This document shows, piece after piece, positions 24,701 to 36,740 of a stretch of DNA of 64,000 nucleotides. Every line of letters starts with the position of its first letter. The stretch's first letter is position 1. Origin of the DNA: Orthonyx spaldingii (Eukaryota; Chordata; Aves; Passeriformes; Orthonychidae); assembly GCA_013397795.1 (NCBI GenBank), contig VZTJ01002530.1, positions 310,001-374,000 on the forward strand, in the 5' to 3' direction. The translations under genes and the position numbers were made by a program. Under the pieces are notes generated by a model, which ran no database searches, was not told the origin of the DNA, and saw only the letters and a program-made list of their open reading frames with translations.

Positions 24701-26569
24701 GATCCGGGCACCTGTCTCTCTAGCTGAGCTCCTCCACATCTCAGCTGTGGATATTTTGAAGTACTTTGGCAACTGAGCTACAACTTCACTAGTTGAACAA
24801 CACACTTCAGCTGCAAAGTTATTTACAAACTTTACTGATCAAGCTGCATATTCTTGTGCTGAATTTGCTACAGACAGCACTTTGCAGATGGAATTGAATT
24901 CTTTACTAATCATAGGCAATGAATTAATTTATTTGATTAGCAGTAATTTGCATTATTTGCTGATTATGTTCTCCAATTCCCACTGTTAAGAGCTGTGTTG
25001 TGTTGCTAGAGCTGGTTAATCACTTACTACACTGTACTTCAGAGAGGAAGGCATTTTGGTTGTAGATAAAGAGATCTTTGTCTTCAAATACTTTTAAAAA
25101 CCACTTCTTCCATGTCACCTAGGGGAAGATATGAGGTTTTTTTAAAAAATATTACAGGTGAAAGCACATTTTCCTATGAAGGCAAGGTTTTTTTAGTTTC
25201 TTGTTCTACCATTTTTTAAATTTCTTATTATTTGTTATGGTTATGGAGTTACTGCTTCTGTGGCTATTGCTGTGGCAGTGCCATTCTTTTTGTAACAGTG
25301 CCAAGGAGGGCTTTAGGGATGTATGGGGGCACCCACTGGGATCAGGTACCCCACTGGACCAGGCTGCAGTGTAAACTCACACTAAGCTGCAGTCAAGTGT
25401 GCATGGCAGAGACATAGGACAGTGCAGTGCTTTACTCAGCAGTGCTGTGTTAGGAGGGGACCACAGTGTGCTCTGCACAACTCATTGGGCCAGACTCCCT
25501 TTTTTAATCTCCTTCGGTGTGTACCTGAGCATATCATGGTGTAACTCCTCTGTGAATAAGTAAAATCCATGCAGGAAACCGTGTACAACCTCATTGTCCT
25601 AAAAATATATCTGTACTCTCTGCTGTCAATCTCTTCTAAACAGCTTTTGGAAGCAGTTTTCACAAAACATCTCTAAGATACCTGGCAGTGTCTGTTCTAG
25701 GCAAGTAAGCCTTCCCTTCCACCTAGTGCAAAGAAAGTATTCTTTGTTGATCTATGTAGAGCTTAGAGTAGGAAGTTTTTCTGAGCACTGAGTGTTCTCA
25801 CCCATTTAAGTGGTTCCCACCCATCACCAACAGAACTCAAAACTTAGCAGGAAAGTTTGCATGGCCTTGCTGGCTGAGAGGGCTGACACAGACTCAGGTT
25901 TACCACATCTAGCTGTGCCCTATTATTATTTCATTAACAAAAGGCAAAATTATCTCACTGGTAAATAATCTGAAGAGCTAAATCAGTCCTGGCCCATAAA
26001 TTGCATCCAGGTAAGGAAATTAATTTTGCATATTTGGTATATTCAGAATAGAGTATGGAAAGACTGAGGTTAAAGACTGCAAACGAGGAAAGTATGTCTT
26101 TTGCTTGATAAAGGATATTAAATACAAGTGAACTCTGAATAACAAGGGATATGATTTAGTCAAATGCACAAAGATTCAGTGATAATTTTTTTTCCTATTT
26201 GGCTAAAATTTATTGTAATTTAAATCAGGATAGAAATGGAAATATTCTTTTACACTTCCATGTTGGATAGTTTAAATTTAGTTGTGCTTCCAAATTTGGG
26301 GTTTTATGCCGCACATATCAGGAACTGCTAAAAAAAGCTATGGTTTGATTTCTCAGAACAAAAGAGATTTCAAAAATCATGGTTAGCATCAGAAGTAGAA
26401 TGAGAGCTTTCTGAAATCTTCACCAAAAGCAGGCATGAAAGATGCAATGCAAATTCAAAAGCCTAACTCTGTCTAAAGTGACAATTGTTTTCCAATCTAT
26501 ATCACTTTAGATTTTTGTACACTAAATTTTATGTGGCCTTTTAGAGCTTTATCTTTGGTGTCCTGACAC
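18711..26569. other. long non-coding stretch, no gene seen
   Basis: AT-rich DNA with (T)13 at 19,204, (A)13 at 21,296 and the TAAT/octamer cluster near 24.9 kb. All open frames are under about 80 codons and look like chance. A weak CR1-like phrase at 24,288 was not accepted. Confidence 0.6.
24890..24970. promoter_or_regulatory. homeodomain/POU-motif cluster
   Basis: GAATTAATTTATTTGATTAG is followed by CAGTAATTTGCATTATTTGC, which carries an octamer-type ATTTGCAT word. The call is by motif texture only. Confidence 0.2.
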
Positions 26570-27450
26570 CATTCTGAAACTCCTTGTAGCTGGTTTACTT
26601 GTCTGTAGTTCTCCAAATCCCCTAAGAACTGTCTTGAAATCTTGGTATTACATCAGCCACCTCTATTTTTCTGGCACCTAGGTACTTATAAGCAAAAGGT
26701 TACATATTACCACATTATAGTAATTTCATACCTGACTGCCTTTAAAACATCTTACTGAATATCACTTGGTCTTGGGGATTTGCTGATTATTCATTTTGCC
26801 AATTTGTTTCTAATTCCATTCTACTGATACTTGGACTTAAGATGGTCCGTCTGACAGGTCCATCATAAAGGACATCTGCGGTGTAGCTTAACTAAATTCA
26901 TTTCAAAGAGGTGTAGGAGAAAAAAAATCATTCTTTTGGACATCTTTCTTACTGTAAACATGCATTGGCCCTACAGACTCTCAGGCATATTTGAATAAAG
27001 CTAGTTTTAGATTTTATGCTGTTAGTAAGTTCATCAGTGGTTTTGGTCTTCCTATTTAATATCTATCTTGCCTATATTTGTGTAGAACTAGATTTTTTTT
27101 AAAAAGAAATCTAAACATCATCTTTCAAATTATGCCATTGATTTCATTTTTCAACTGTACCAACTTAGTTTTCTTTTTAAAAACATTTAGTAACTAACAT
27201 GCACTTTCTCTCAGTCTATAAACTTTTAACCACTGTAACCAATTTTGTACACCTACAAATAGAATACACCTTTTAAGTAAGTTTCCATAATAAAAGGAAA
27301 GATTCCTTCATGTGATAAACCTACACATTTTTATGTAGCTCTCATTTGGAAATGGAAAACTTATAGATCAGATCTCTTGGCCCTTTTTGATGTGATCTGC
27401 CAAGTATATTAAATGCATTTACGTTATACTTCTTGTAAGTAAGGTTCTAT
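26570..27450 (-). mobile_element. degenerate CR1-type LINE, reverse-transcriptase region, antisense
   Basis: The plus strand here follows, with many substitutions and small gaps, the reverse complement of the reverse-transcriptase part of sauropsid CR1 LINEs as I remember it. Anchors in the correct order are a CTGTAGTTCTCC word near 26,610, a CTTGGTCTTGGGGATTTGCT word near 26,768, a CCATTCTACTGATAC word near 26,817, an AAATTCATTT word near 26,894 and a CATTTTTATGTAGCTCTCAT word near 27,327. The element therefore lies on the minus strand. No frame stays open over a useful length, so it is an old, inactive copy. The right-hand border is uncertain because similarity fades after about 27,430. Confidence 0.65.
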
Positions 27451-28922
27451 TAATTGTCCATCAATTAAATGAAATTTTCTTTACAACATTCCTCCTCAAT
27501 TTTCTTCTTGAGGTTTATTTCTTTCACTCTGTACTTGATTTTCCAGCTAGAGGAGACATCTGGGACTGGCTTGGGCTTTCTGCCCTTTAAGATCCCTTGA
27601 CTTCCCTATCCTGTTTCTGGTTACTGAATGACTTGTCAGTACAGATTCTATTTTCAAATGCAGAACACATGGGATCCCAAGGCTCAGAAATGTAGCAACA
27701 GGCTTTTAGTTCTGTTAATGTGAGTGATTTTTACGTAAAGTTACACTTTTCAGAGAGTATAACTCTTTTGTTTAGCTCCAGTAGGTTTTGTGTCATATTC
27801 CAAGTCTTTCAAATTCACTCAATCAAATTACAGTAACTAATCCTGTTATTCCCTCATTCTTGATAATACTTTGTGTGAGAATTTTAAATGCCTCCTAAAA
27901 TCTACCAAAATGGTAAAAACGTAAGGAAAACAAAAAGGATCTCCTATAAAAAGATGCTATTTTCTATGTATGGTGTAAAAACAGTGAATTCTAGTGTGAA
28001 GGTGTTTCTGCAGTTTTGCATTTCAAGCAAAGCTGCTATAGATTGTTACTTCATTTGGTAACATAGCTGGTCTGCTGGCATTACACCCACATTACTTCAA
28101 GGGAAGGAAATAAATTTGTAAAGTGCTGCATAAAGCCTGAAATGGCCACCTTTAAGTTTAATCTTCCCCTTAATGCTGTAGAGTCTATAAAATATGCATT
28201 AATTTGAGTTTTTAATAGCTTTTATTAATCCATATTTCCTTTGTAAAGGAGACAATATCTACTATATATGGTCCCTCTCTTTATGCTTTCAACCTCATGA
28301 TAAATCTGATTATCTTACCTTGTTTTAAAGTTACTTCAGGCAATGTTTGGTTGTCTGGAGCACGCAATGCTATAAACATCTCCTGCTCTGCTGATGTCCT
28401 TAGACCCAAGCAGTCAATACACAAGGTATATGGTATAGGTGTACCCTACATCACCTGACTGATTATTAATGCCTTGCCACATAAGCAGAAAGAAAATGGC
28501 TCATAAAACTTTAACATATTGGTGAAAGAATCATTGTTGTGTGATGTACACCAATTAATATGTTTGTATTGACTATGTACTTTTCTTTTAAGTATGTGCT
28601 TTCATTCATATCCCTCAGCTTGCTGCTTTCTTAATGAACCTTCTATATTATATGGGAAAACAATGTCATAAAAGAAATTATGTGAGTAGAACAAGGCTAT
28701 CACTGGCTTCAAGTATTCAATCACAAAATAATATTAAAAACTAATAATGGAATGTTGCTTCAACACCTAAAAGAATAATAACTGCAGTCATGCTTAATAA
28801 TTGACATAAAATACATAAAAGCCAGAGTATGGCTGGGACCGAAGAGAGGAAATATAAATTTCTCCTCTTTGTACTACATGGAAGTTTGTAGGCTTCAGTA
28901 GCTAATAGCTACCATCTTTCTG

Positions 28923-28937
28923 AAAAAAAAAAAAAAA
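28923..28937. repeat. homopolymer (A)15
   Basis: Uninterrupted run of 15 A, with no recognisable retroelement body before it. Confidence 0.95.
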
Positions 28938-31900
28938 GTGTGCAGGGAAGGCTCCTACTTATTTCTGTAGGTTTGTGAATTTGTGGATTTTTATCCAGAA
29001 AAATGTCATTTCAGTCAGCCTCTCTGTCCTGGGCTTTCATAATGACAGCTGGACAGAAGATTTACAAGACTTTGCTTTCACTCACATCTCTAAATGCTCT
29101 TGAAGTGTATAAAATACTTTAATTTTTGCTATAATTTCATCATTATACATTATTATTTTATAAAAAGCACCTGTCTTGAGAATAACTGGTTAATGTTTTT
29201 AACTGACCAAGTAATATTACAGTGAAACTCACTGCCATTTGTGACATACTTGTTTAGATTCCATAAAAGGCAAAATATTTAGACTTTGATGGGATTTTGT
29301 ATCTTTTGATTCACTTAAATCCAGCTGAATCAACACTATTGATTCTCTTTGTTTTCTAGGAGAGAAGGAATAGGCAACCCACTGGAAAAAGTGAGGGGAA
29401 GGCAACAGAAAACTCAGTGATTACAGGCATCCATAGATGAAAGCAGGGTTTGTGTCAATGAGATTAAAACCTGAGAGATTTGAGATAAAGGAAATGGAGA
29501 AGAACAGAGGAGATCATCCTAAACCTGTCCACTCCTGTGCTCGTGGCCCTTTTTTCCCCCAACCAGGGTGCCAGTGCAAGCTGCCCATTGCTCGCTGCAG
29601 TCAGAGACAGTGTCAGAGCTGAAAAGCAGTCCCTGCTTGGGCACCTGGAGCTGCAGCTTGGCCTGTGAGGATGAACAGCACTGGCATTTATTGTCCAGTA
29701 CCTGTGCATCTTTAGCTGAGCCAGGCTTGCGAAGGGGGCAAAGCAACAGTGGCCACTGCTGCAGGGGAAGATGGCCTTACTCATGAATTTGAGTGCTAAA
29801 CTGGAAAACTTTGAGGCTGTGTGGAACTGATGAAGGACTGAGAGCCTCTGTGATGGGAAGACCAGTAGATGGTAGTATTTTGTCAGTCTCAGCTGATGAG
29901 TTACAGGCTGTGTCACAAACCTTGGGAACAATGCTGGGTTTGTGACAGAGCAGTCAGAAATGAGCAATCAAGCGATGATTACATCATCACTTAACAGCCT
30001 TCTTGAAGCTTTGCAGTCTGTCTCTGCCTGATTTAACCAGTTGATACGTGTTTACTGGGGTTCTTTTAATTCATGTACATTCCGAGTGAATGAAAACATT
30101 GACTTGATGCATTGATATGGTGGCGGGCTTGTCCATGAGCTGAAAAAACTATTGCTTTGTGTCAGCAAGTTTTGTTAGATGTTGCCTTTGCTGTGAAGCA
30201 TCATTTCTCGTCATTTAACTTCTCTGGTAGAGCCCTGAGTCACTTGTTCACAGCTACTTAGCAGTTCTGGAAATAATGTCATTATGCTTCAGACCAGCTG
30301 TCTGTAATATTGCATGGCAGTACATGCAGATGTAAGGTGTTAACATGAAACTAGGCATTGCTACTGTCTTAAGCTCAGTACAGTCCAGCAAGCTCCATGC
30401 GTTGTAGGTACCAGGAAGCAATTTTCATCCCTGTTGAGTCCAGAAACCTGAGCTCTTGATTGCAGCTCTCAACTGATTTTATCCTGGTTCGTTGTGAGAA
30501 TCAGAACTGAACCTGAAATATGAAAATCCAAACAGGAGTCTAAGGTAGGCAATGAAGATAAGAAGGTTGTGGTATTGTAGTCTGTCATTTAATGGGCTTC
30601 AGTTCATTTCTTTGCTAATCCAGAGAATGCTTCTAGAACACTGAACAAATCAATTTTGCCTGCAATCCCTCTCTGCTAAATTAAAATGAAACTTTGAGCT
30701 GACTTTGAGGAGGAAATCAGAAGTAGGTTAACTTAGATATTATTCAGAAAGACTCACAGGAAGAAAGGAGAATTTACAAACTATTGCAGGGAATTGAGAG
30801 TAGAGGTACTAATGAGGGAGGCAGTGCCCACTAAGCAGAGGATGAGGATGGCAGGGCCTTTCATGCACTGCATCTCACTGAGTGAGTTCCCAGCAGTGCA
30901 GGTCTGAGTCCCTGGCATCGTATCTGCCTTTCTGCTGTTAGTACCGGGGAGAATGACAACATGTGGTGCCCAGAATCACCCTGTGGAAGGAAGATGGAAT
31001 TGAGCATTAAACAAGATGGTGGGTTGGGGAAAGAAGAGAGGAGGTAAGCTGCTTTCACCCGGCACCTTTTGCAGTAGAAAACAAGCAGAACGAGTAGAAA
31101 GACCTTATATTTTTTTAAAAAATCCTGATATGCTTTCCAAATATCCAACACCAGGAGTATTGCCAAGGAAACAGGAAACCAGCAGAGGAGACCTTTATTG
31201 CTTTCTTATTACCTTTTTTTTCTTGTTATCACTCAGGTATTGGAAATCCCAGAGCATGTTGTTCCTAATTCTCATTAATAAGCCACACTATAAATATGAG
31301 TATATTGTTCCATAAATACTGCTTTTCTAAATTCTCTGTGGGCAATAAATATGAAAGTCAACTCCCTGGCAACTAGCAGAATTAAGAAGCTGTAATGTAA
31401 TAGCAATGTCTGTCTCCTGAGCTACCTTTTTTTCCAGCTTTCATCCATTATTCTCTCTTCATCCCACTGGGAAAGCCAAGAGAAGGGTGCATTGTCATTG
31501 ACTTTTCTGCTGAGAAATAAAGTTGTCTCACTCCCCTTAACTGCCAGTGATGCTAATTGAAGGCAAATGTTGTTGCTCACATAAACCTGGGAAAAACCTA
31601 TTCATAGTGGGTCTGAATGCATTGTAAGGCAACATCCTGTGCAAAGGCTGGCCATGAATGGCTGGGGGGACTGGGGTTATTTTCCATCATGTCTGTTGGT
31701 TATATTCCATATTGCCTGTTGGCATGGAATGGAGTGATATCTGCACTTGCCAGCATTAGTATGATCTATTAAGTTTATTTTAGCAAGGTGGCCTACAGGA
31801 AAGTAGAAGCCAAATACTAGTCTGGCTTTTAAGGCTACTATTTTAAAAAGTTTTAAATTGATGGCTTGCAGGCTGCTCATGTAAGAAGTCCAATCCTGCA

Positions 31901-33709
31901 ACCAAGGCAGGACATTCAATAACCATAGTTAGTCACAGTTACTAACTGTAGTTACTAAGACAAGGGTTTGGTGACGTTTTTCGAAGTTCGTTTCCATTGA
32001 CAGCACTGCACAAAGGTAGAAGCTGTGGAACACTTCCATTTGCACTACTTGTTAAGAACTAGAGAGAAGATGATAACAAATCAAACAGTTGGGTTTAATA
32101 GATGAAGTTTTTGCAGATGACAGGGACTATGAATGGTCTACTTCAGACAGCAAGTTGTTGTGAAACACGTCTCCACCATGCAACCTCTACAGAATAGTTA
32201 GGTCAGTCTATTTGCATCTCTGAACACCTGAATTTTCTTTCCAAAATACAGTGAAATCGTGCCCAGTCTGTCACTTTTCTTTATTACAGCTGTGTTTCCT
32301 GCTGGCATAGACGGTGCTGACTCGAGCACGAGTTAAGAGTGACACCAAGTGGTTAAGCATTGTATTTCTAGACGATTTTTTCAAAGTATCTTTCTGGTTT
32401 ATATTTGATTTTGAAACATCACTCTTGGGTTTTTTCTTCTGAACAGTCCTGATTATGTTACTGAGTATTTTTTTCTCTAAATAAGCACACACAGGCTCTC
32501 GCTTGTTTTATATGCAAACATCATCCTCGAATTTATGCTCTGAATCTTTCTGTCCATATAATACAATTTGCATAAAATTTCCTTTCTCCAGAATAAGGCA
32601 CTTTCTGGGTTTTAATGAGGTATGTGTTGAGAAACATGTGGAACTGTTTTCAAAGAGAAATAGGAAAGCAGCAACTGAACTATAATTATTTGACTGTAGA
32701 ACATTAAAAAGAATGAGCAGCAAAATGTGCTTCTGGGTAAGGAATCTTCAGGGCAGTCATGCTAGAATAATGCAACCTCTTTCTCCCACGCTTCCTTTTC
32801 AGTGGTAGGTATCTAGTGGCAAGCTGTTCCCCTGTTTTCTTCCTCAGCAGAGCTCTGTGAAGGACAGGTGTGAAGTAGCCCACTTACAACCCTACTGAGA
32901 AAACCAAAATTGACAGAACTCTTGAATTAGAGCCTACTGCCAGAAAGATCTTTAAATGATGGCCTCGTCCATATAATCAGTCAAATAACAGCTCTGATGA
33001 GAGTTGTCCTCTCCCTTATCAATCAAACAGTAGCTTTGTGAACAGCCATTTTTCTGGAATTAGGTAATCACTGTTCTTCCAGAAAGAACAGATTGCTAGC
33101 CTGAGGTACTGCTTTATGTGGCAAGTAGGAAGACTAAGTCAAAGCAGACTTTCTTACCAAGTAACCTGATTATCCTAGCCAAAGCTTGCAGTGCACAGAA
33201 CTCCAGTACTTTCATTTCTGTGATCACAAATACAAAGGAAAGGGAATCAGTGTTGAAGAGCACTTAAGCAAATGACAGCCAGGAAAAGGCAGGTAGCCTA
33301 CCTGGAAGACCAGCCCAACAAAGGGAGCATTGGAGGGAACAACAGTGGGTATTACAGAATGAACATTAGTTTGAATAGGACTCTTTGGAAAGTCCCTGAG
33401 TTATTGGCCAGTCCTGCTACCCACATGGAAAACAGTAGTTGTGTGGTTGCTTGCATTAAAAATGATGGCAAAGACAGATCAATTAGAGGTCTGTGGATAA
33501 AAAAATAATTACTTCGGTCAATCTGCTATGCTTTCTAAAAATACAATAATTAAATAACAGGTATTTCCAATGAAAGAAAATGGCAGCTATTTTAACTGCA
33601 GACACAAAATTGTTCCTATAAGTGAATTTTGGCATCAATAGTAAGCTCTCTGCTGTTCATGTAAGAAAAGTGTATTTGTGCCACTGAGTTGGAAGGTGAC
33701 AATGTTTTT

Positions 33710-33727
33710 AGATGGCGCCCTTGTGAT
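33710..33727 (-). promoter_or_regulatory. CTCF-like word
   Basis: The minus strand reads TCACAAGGGCGCCATCT, which resembles the CTCF core around AAGGGCGCC. It is one of few CpG-containing words nearby. Motif evidence only. Confidence 0.2.
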
Positions 33728-34165
33728 CTCAGTAATTATCACATCCCTTGCCAGGGTAACAAACTAACAGAGTAAAATACAGTTTGCTGGTAGAGTGGTG
33801 AGAATTCAAGTAATTCAACTGCTGCTTGATGTGTCAGGATGGAGTGAGAAAAAACTGCAAGGGATCCCACTGTGTTTTGTGGAAATGTAAGAGCAGGATC
33901 ACCATAAAGGGGCTATAGCACATTATATGAATGTTTCCTGTTGATGTTCTAGTTTATTTCAAAATTTTAACATATTTTTTTTAATTCCAGTAAATTCTGT
34001 GTTTGAGCAGTGCTGTTATATTTTTGTTTCTTGCCAATCAGAACCTGCTAATAGTGAGTTCTTCAATTTTGCGGTTTAAAAAATAGCATTTCTCATTCCA
34101 TGTATGTGTTTTAGACAGAAACTCTGAAACTCTTCATTGATTTGTTTGTGTGCCTATTAACTGGC

Positions 34166-34179
34166 GTTGCTTTGGCAAC
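34166..34179. promoter_or_regulatory. X-box-like site (RFX-type)
   Basis: GTTGCTTTGGCAAC is a near-perfect inverted repeat that fits the RFX X-box pattern GTNRCC-(0-3)-RGYAAC with one mismatch. Function is inferred from the motif only, and no promoter is visible beside it. Confidence 0.35.
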
Positions 34180-34753
34180 CTCTTCTTCACGTGTTCCATT
34201 TTTCCACTTAATGCCTCAACAACCATTATCTTTGTGTGATATCATTATCAGTCCAATTTTGTAAGACAAAGTTTGTTGGTAATAGTTGCTGTCATGATTT
34301 TTTTTTTCTAGTTATAAATATAACTGGGTTTGTACATGGAGGGGTTTAAAAACTTTTGAATTTCAAATGAAAAGTAAGAATTCCGGGTGCAAGGCATTTG
34401 CCTCAGGGGACTGGTTTAGGTGTGAAGTGCCACTAACAGCCAATACCCAGCAATTTCTGGTCATACCTCTCAGTGCTCACAATTCAGGGATGTGGCAGCT
34501 GTTTTAGTGCCAGAGTTGCCTGATTTCCCTAGAAATCCAGTGTTCTTTCATTATGAATCTTAAGAGTTACCTAATAAGAAAAACTGCAAAAAGGACTGCT
34601 TCTGCCATAAAAGGAATTCCATATGGCTTCACATTTCCCACATTAAAAATCATTTTGCTATTCTTCATTCATGCTTTAGCAAGTTAAGAGTTATGTTACC
34701 ATCTTCTTTTGCAAAAAGGGCATCAGAGATAGCACAGAGAAGAAATCAAATGC

Positions 34754-34769
34754 AAAAAAAAAAAAAAAA
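34754..34769. repeat. homopolymer (A)16
   Basis: Uninterrupted run of 16 A. The preceding 100 bases do not resemble a SINE or processed transcript that I know. Confidence 0.95.
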
Positions 34770-36619
34770 GAAATTGTTGTGACTAAGTGGCAAACTAGAA
34801 CAGTTGCAAGTGTTTCATTTGAAGTCTGTATCTCACACCTGAGGCCAACATGGGAGATTATATCAGTAGGTGTTTGGATAGGATGCTGTTTGTCTCCATT
34901 TGCAATAGCTTTGTATGAATTTAATTATTAATAACCAAGTTCTTCAGTGGCTCATGATTGCAAATATCAAGAGAGTTCCAAGGCTCTAAGTAGTAGTCGT
35001 TGGAAGACAAATACTCAATTTGTCTCAGGGTGGTGTAAGCATAGAGCAATGTAAAAACAGCATTTTTCCAAGATGGAGATCCAGGTGGGAGAGCATACTT
35101 GTGTTTGGTTTGTTCTAATGTAGATTGAAGTCCTACAGGAAAAAAAAAAAATCACCTTCACTCTCAAGATCCAGGCAGGTTTTGTGACATATGAGGCACC
35201 ATATGGAATATTGCTGAATCGTGGGACTTAATTTAGCTCTTGCTAAAGTTGTTTTATCTAAGAGATATTTTGAATTGTTTTCATACAGTTTGCAGGAGTT
35301 AATAAAATATCATACGAAGCAATCTCTGAATCCATCAAAAGCATTTTGAATCTCTGCTGACTGAAAAAAAAAAAAGGCTGAGAGCTGTTTAATATTTACT
35401 GGCCTCCCTTGAGATGCCAATCAAATCAGCTGTAACAAAGTGACCATGAAATTTTACAGTATTATCAGGAACAATTTGGAACTGTCACTTTTTTTAATGC
35501 AAGTCAAATGTATATTTCTGGTATGCTCTCTGTTGACCCCAGAAAAATGGATATGATGCATGGCAGTTCTAGTAATTTTTCTGCTTGGTACTGGAGTAGT
35601 GAAGCACCAGACTTTCAAGGAAAACTCAGAAAATATTTTATACAGTTTGGGTTTTCAAAAGCCACGCGTAGGACCAAGTTTTATAGCAAGAATTAAGAGT
35701 CAATATGGTCAATGTTAAGGTAAGTAAGGTGAATTCTTGGCTTTTATATTTTCAAGGAACTTCTGTAGGTGCTATTTGTATAGTATTGGTACAGCTTTTT
35801 TCTGAGACTGAGTATGTCCTTAGCTGTGCTCTCACTCAACTGCGAAAAAGTCATCCTTAAACCCTAATGTAGGCAAGCAGCAATAGCAAGTGGTCTCTCA
35901 CTCTGGAACTAAGAGTTATGAGCTGGTCTTTTAGTGCCTGGATCAAGCCAAGTTAGCATTTGTTGGTTTAGGATTTTGCAGGATGGTTTCCTGTTTTATT
36001 GTCAAGAAAGCGTTCTTTTGCTTAGTGAAGCCATAGCTCATCCTTTCTGTACTCACATATCCTGTCTTAAGGCAGGCATCAGCAGAGATGCTAAACCTCA
36101 GCTACAGGAAGCCCCCATTTCCCTTCGTTCTTTCTTCTCTTTGCTTTAAATGATTTGTTGAGGTTTTCAAAGGCTTCTATAGGCTTATCTGTTAAAGACT
36201 CATTACCATAATCTTAACAGAGGATGACACAATATGAAAGAAAAGCAATCCATCCTTTCTGTACCAATACAACACTATCACCTCTCTCCCAGGAGAAGTA
36301 AACTCTTACAGTTTTCCATAGAAATTCTCTATCTACTATTTAGAAGAACTTCAAGGAAATGTCTTAAGGAACCTAAAAGCAGCTCAGCACAGAGAAATCT
36401 GCTGGCAAATGCACGTCATCAATATACCAACTAAAACCTAAATTTGTATCTCTAATGATGTACTGTTGATATATAACATGAGACCAAATTCTCTGTTAGG
36501 AATTCTCACCTAGTTAAGGTGCAATTGCCAAAGTGTTTTCTTTAAGAATGCCCTGGGTACTTTAGCTTTTTCAATGCTGCATTCACCTCCTCAGGTATGG
36601 GTTTAAACCAGTATCAGCC

Positions 36620-36740
36620 CTTATTATTGCACATTATTAACTGACAAGTCATAAATGATTATTCATTATATTTCAAGGAGGTAATTATGCATGAGGTCTT
36701 AGCAACTCATTCAATAAAATCATCATGCTGTGCATGTTAA
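36620..36740. promoter_or_regulatory. TAAT-rich cluster, possible conserved enhancer
   Basis: Dense ATTA/TAAT words (TTATTATTGCACATTATTAA, GATTATTCATTATA, GGTAATTATGCATGAGG), including an octamer-like TTATGCAT. The call rests on texture only. Confidence 0.2.

Noticed and set aside
30480..30500. GGTTCGTTG word resembling a tRNA B box
   Set aside because: No A box, cloverleaf or terminator T-run at the right spacing. No tRNA gene was seen anywhere in the window.
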